6,276 bases of DNA from Chitinophagaceae bacterium (GTDB lineage Bacteria > Bacteroidota > Bacteroidia > Chitinophagales > Chitinophagaceae). The notes under the pieces were generated by a model. It searched no databases. It was given only the letters and a program-made list of their open reading frames with translations, and was not told the DNA's origin. Positions 6,267 through 6,276 of the stretch are shown here, piece after piece (position 1 is the first letter of the stretch; every line of letters begins with the position of its first letter). The stretch covers positions 1 through 6,276 of the forward strand of contig JANYEU010000004.1 in the NCBI GenBank assembly GCA_025362915.1, written 5' to 3'. The position numbers were made by a program, and so were the translations under genes.

Positions 6267-6276
6267 TTTTTTATTC

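Noticed and set aside
1..6276. CRISPR array, tRNA, rRNA, insertion sequence or a complete new defence system
   Set aside because: No spaced direct repeats, cloverleaf, rRNA segment, transposase or terminal inverted repeats were seen; the TS-like gene with its broken neighbour is suggestive but too little to claim a system.

Overview
The window looks like chromosomal DNA of a member of the Bacteroidota, probably near Chitinophagaceae or Sphingobacteriia. Support comes from an A/T-rich genome with A/T-rich gene starts lacking Shine-Dalgarno sequences, a long ALDH4-type P5C dehydrogenase, and a WecA-like transferase beside an asparagine synthetase-like gene. The taxon is inferred from protein style, not from a marker gene.

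Left part (1-1207): a low-GC module. It opens with the 3' end of a small membrane protein whose apparent cytoplasmic coiled coil continues in the -1 frame, so it is either frameshifted or two short genes. Four bases later comes a 301-aa thymidylate-synthase-fold protein. Its residue choices (Asp where dUMP enzymes have Asn, Val after the catalytic Cys) point to a dCMP-type enzyme rather than housekeeping ThyA. The spacing suggests cotranscription.

Middle (1392-3079): pruA, the NAD-dependent P5C (glutamate semialdehyde) dehydrogenase of proline catabolism, has all expected ALDH residues. It ends at a perfect 16-bp hairpin shared with the convergent gene on its right.

Right part (3049-6266): a divergent pair consists of a WecA/TagO-type undecaprenyl-phosphate HexNAc-1-phosphate transferase (minus strand) and an AsnB-type glutamine amidotransferase/ATP-dependent amide synthetase (plus strand). 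They share a 221-bp intergenic region once both starts are corrected inward. The pairing looks like the edge of a surface-polysaccharide locus: one enzyme starts a lipid-linked glycan and the other makes asparagine or amidates a sugar acid. The asnB-like gene carries four tandem 7-bp repeats in its interdomain linker, where a change of one unit would shift the frame.

No rRNA, tRNA, CRISPR array, insertion sequence or complete new defence system can be demonstrated. The items most worth following are the dCMP-type thymidylate synthase homologue with its membrane/coiled-coil neighbour, and the heptanucleotide repeat in the asnB-like gene.
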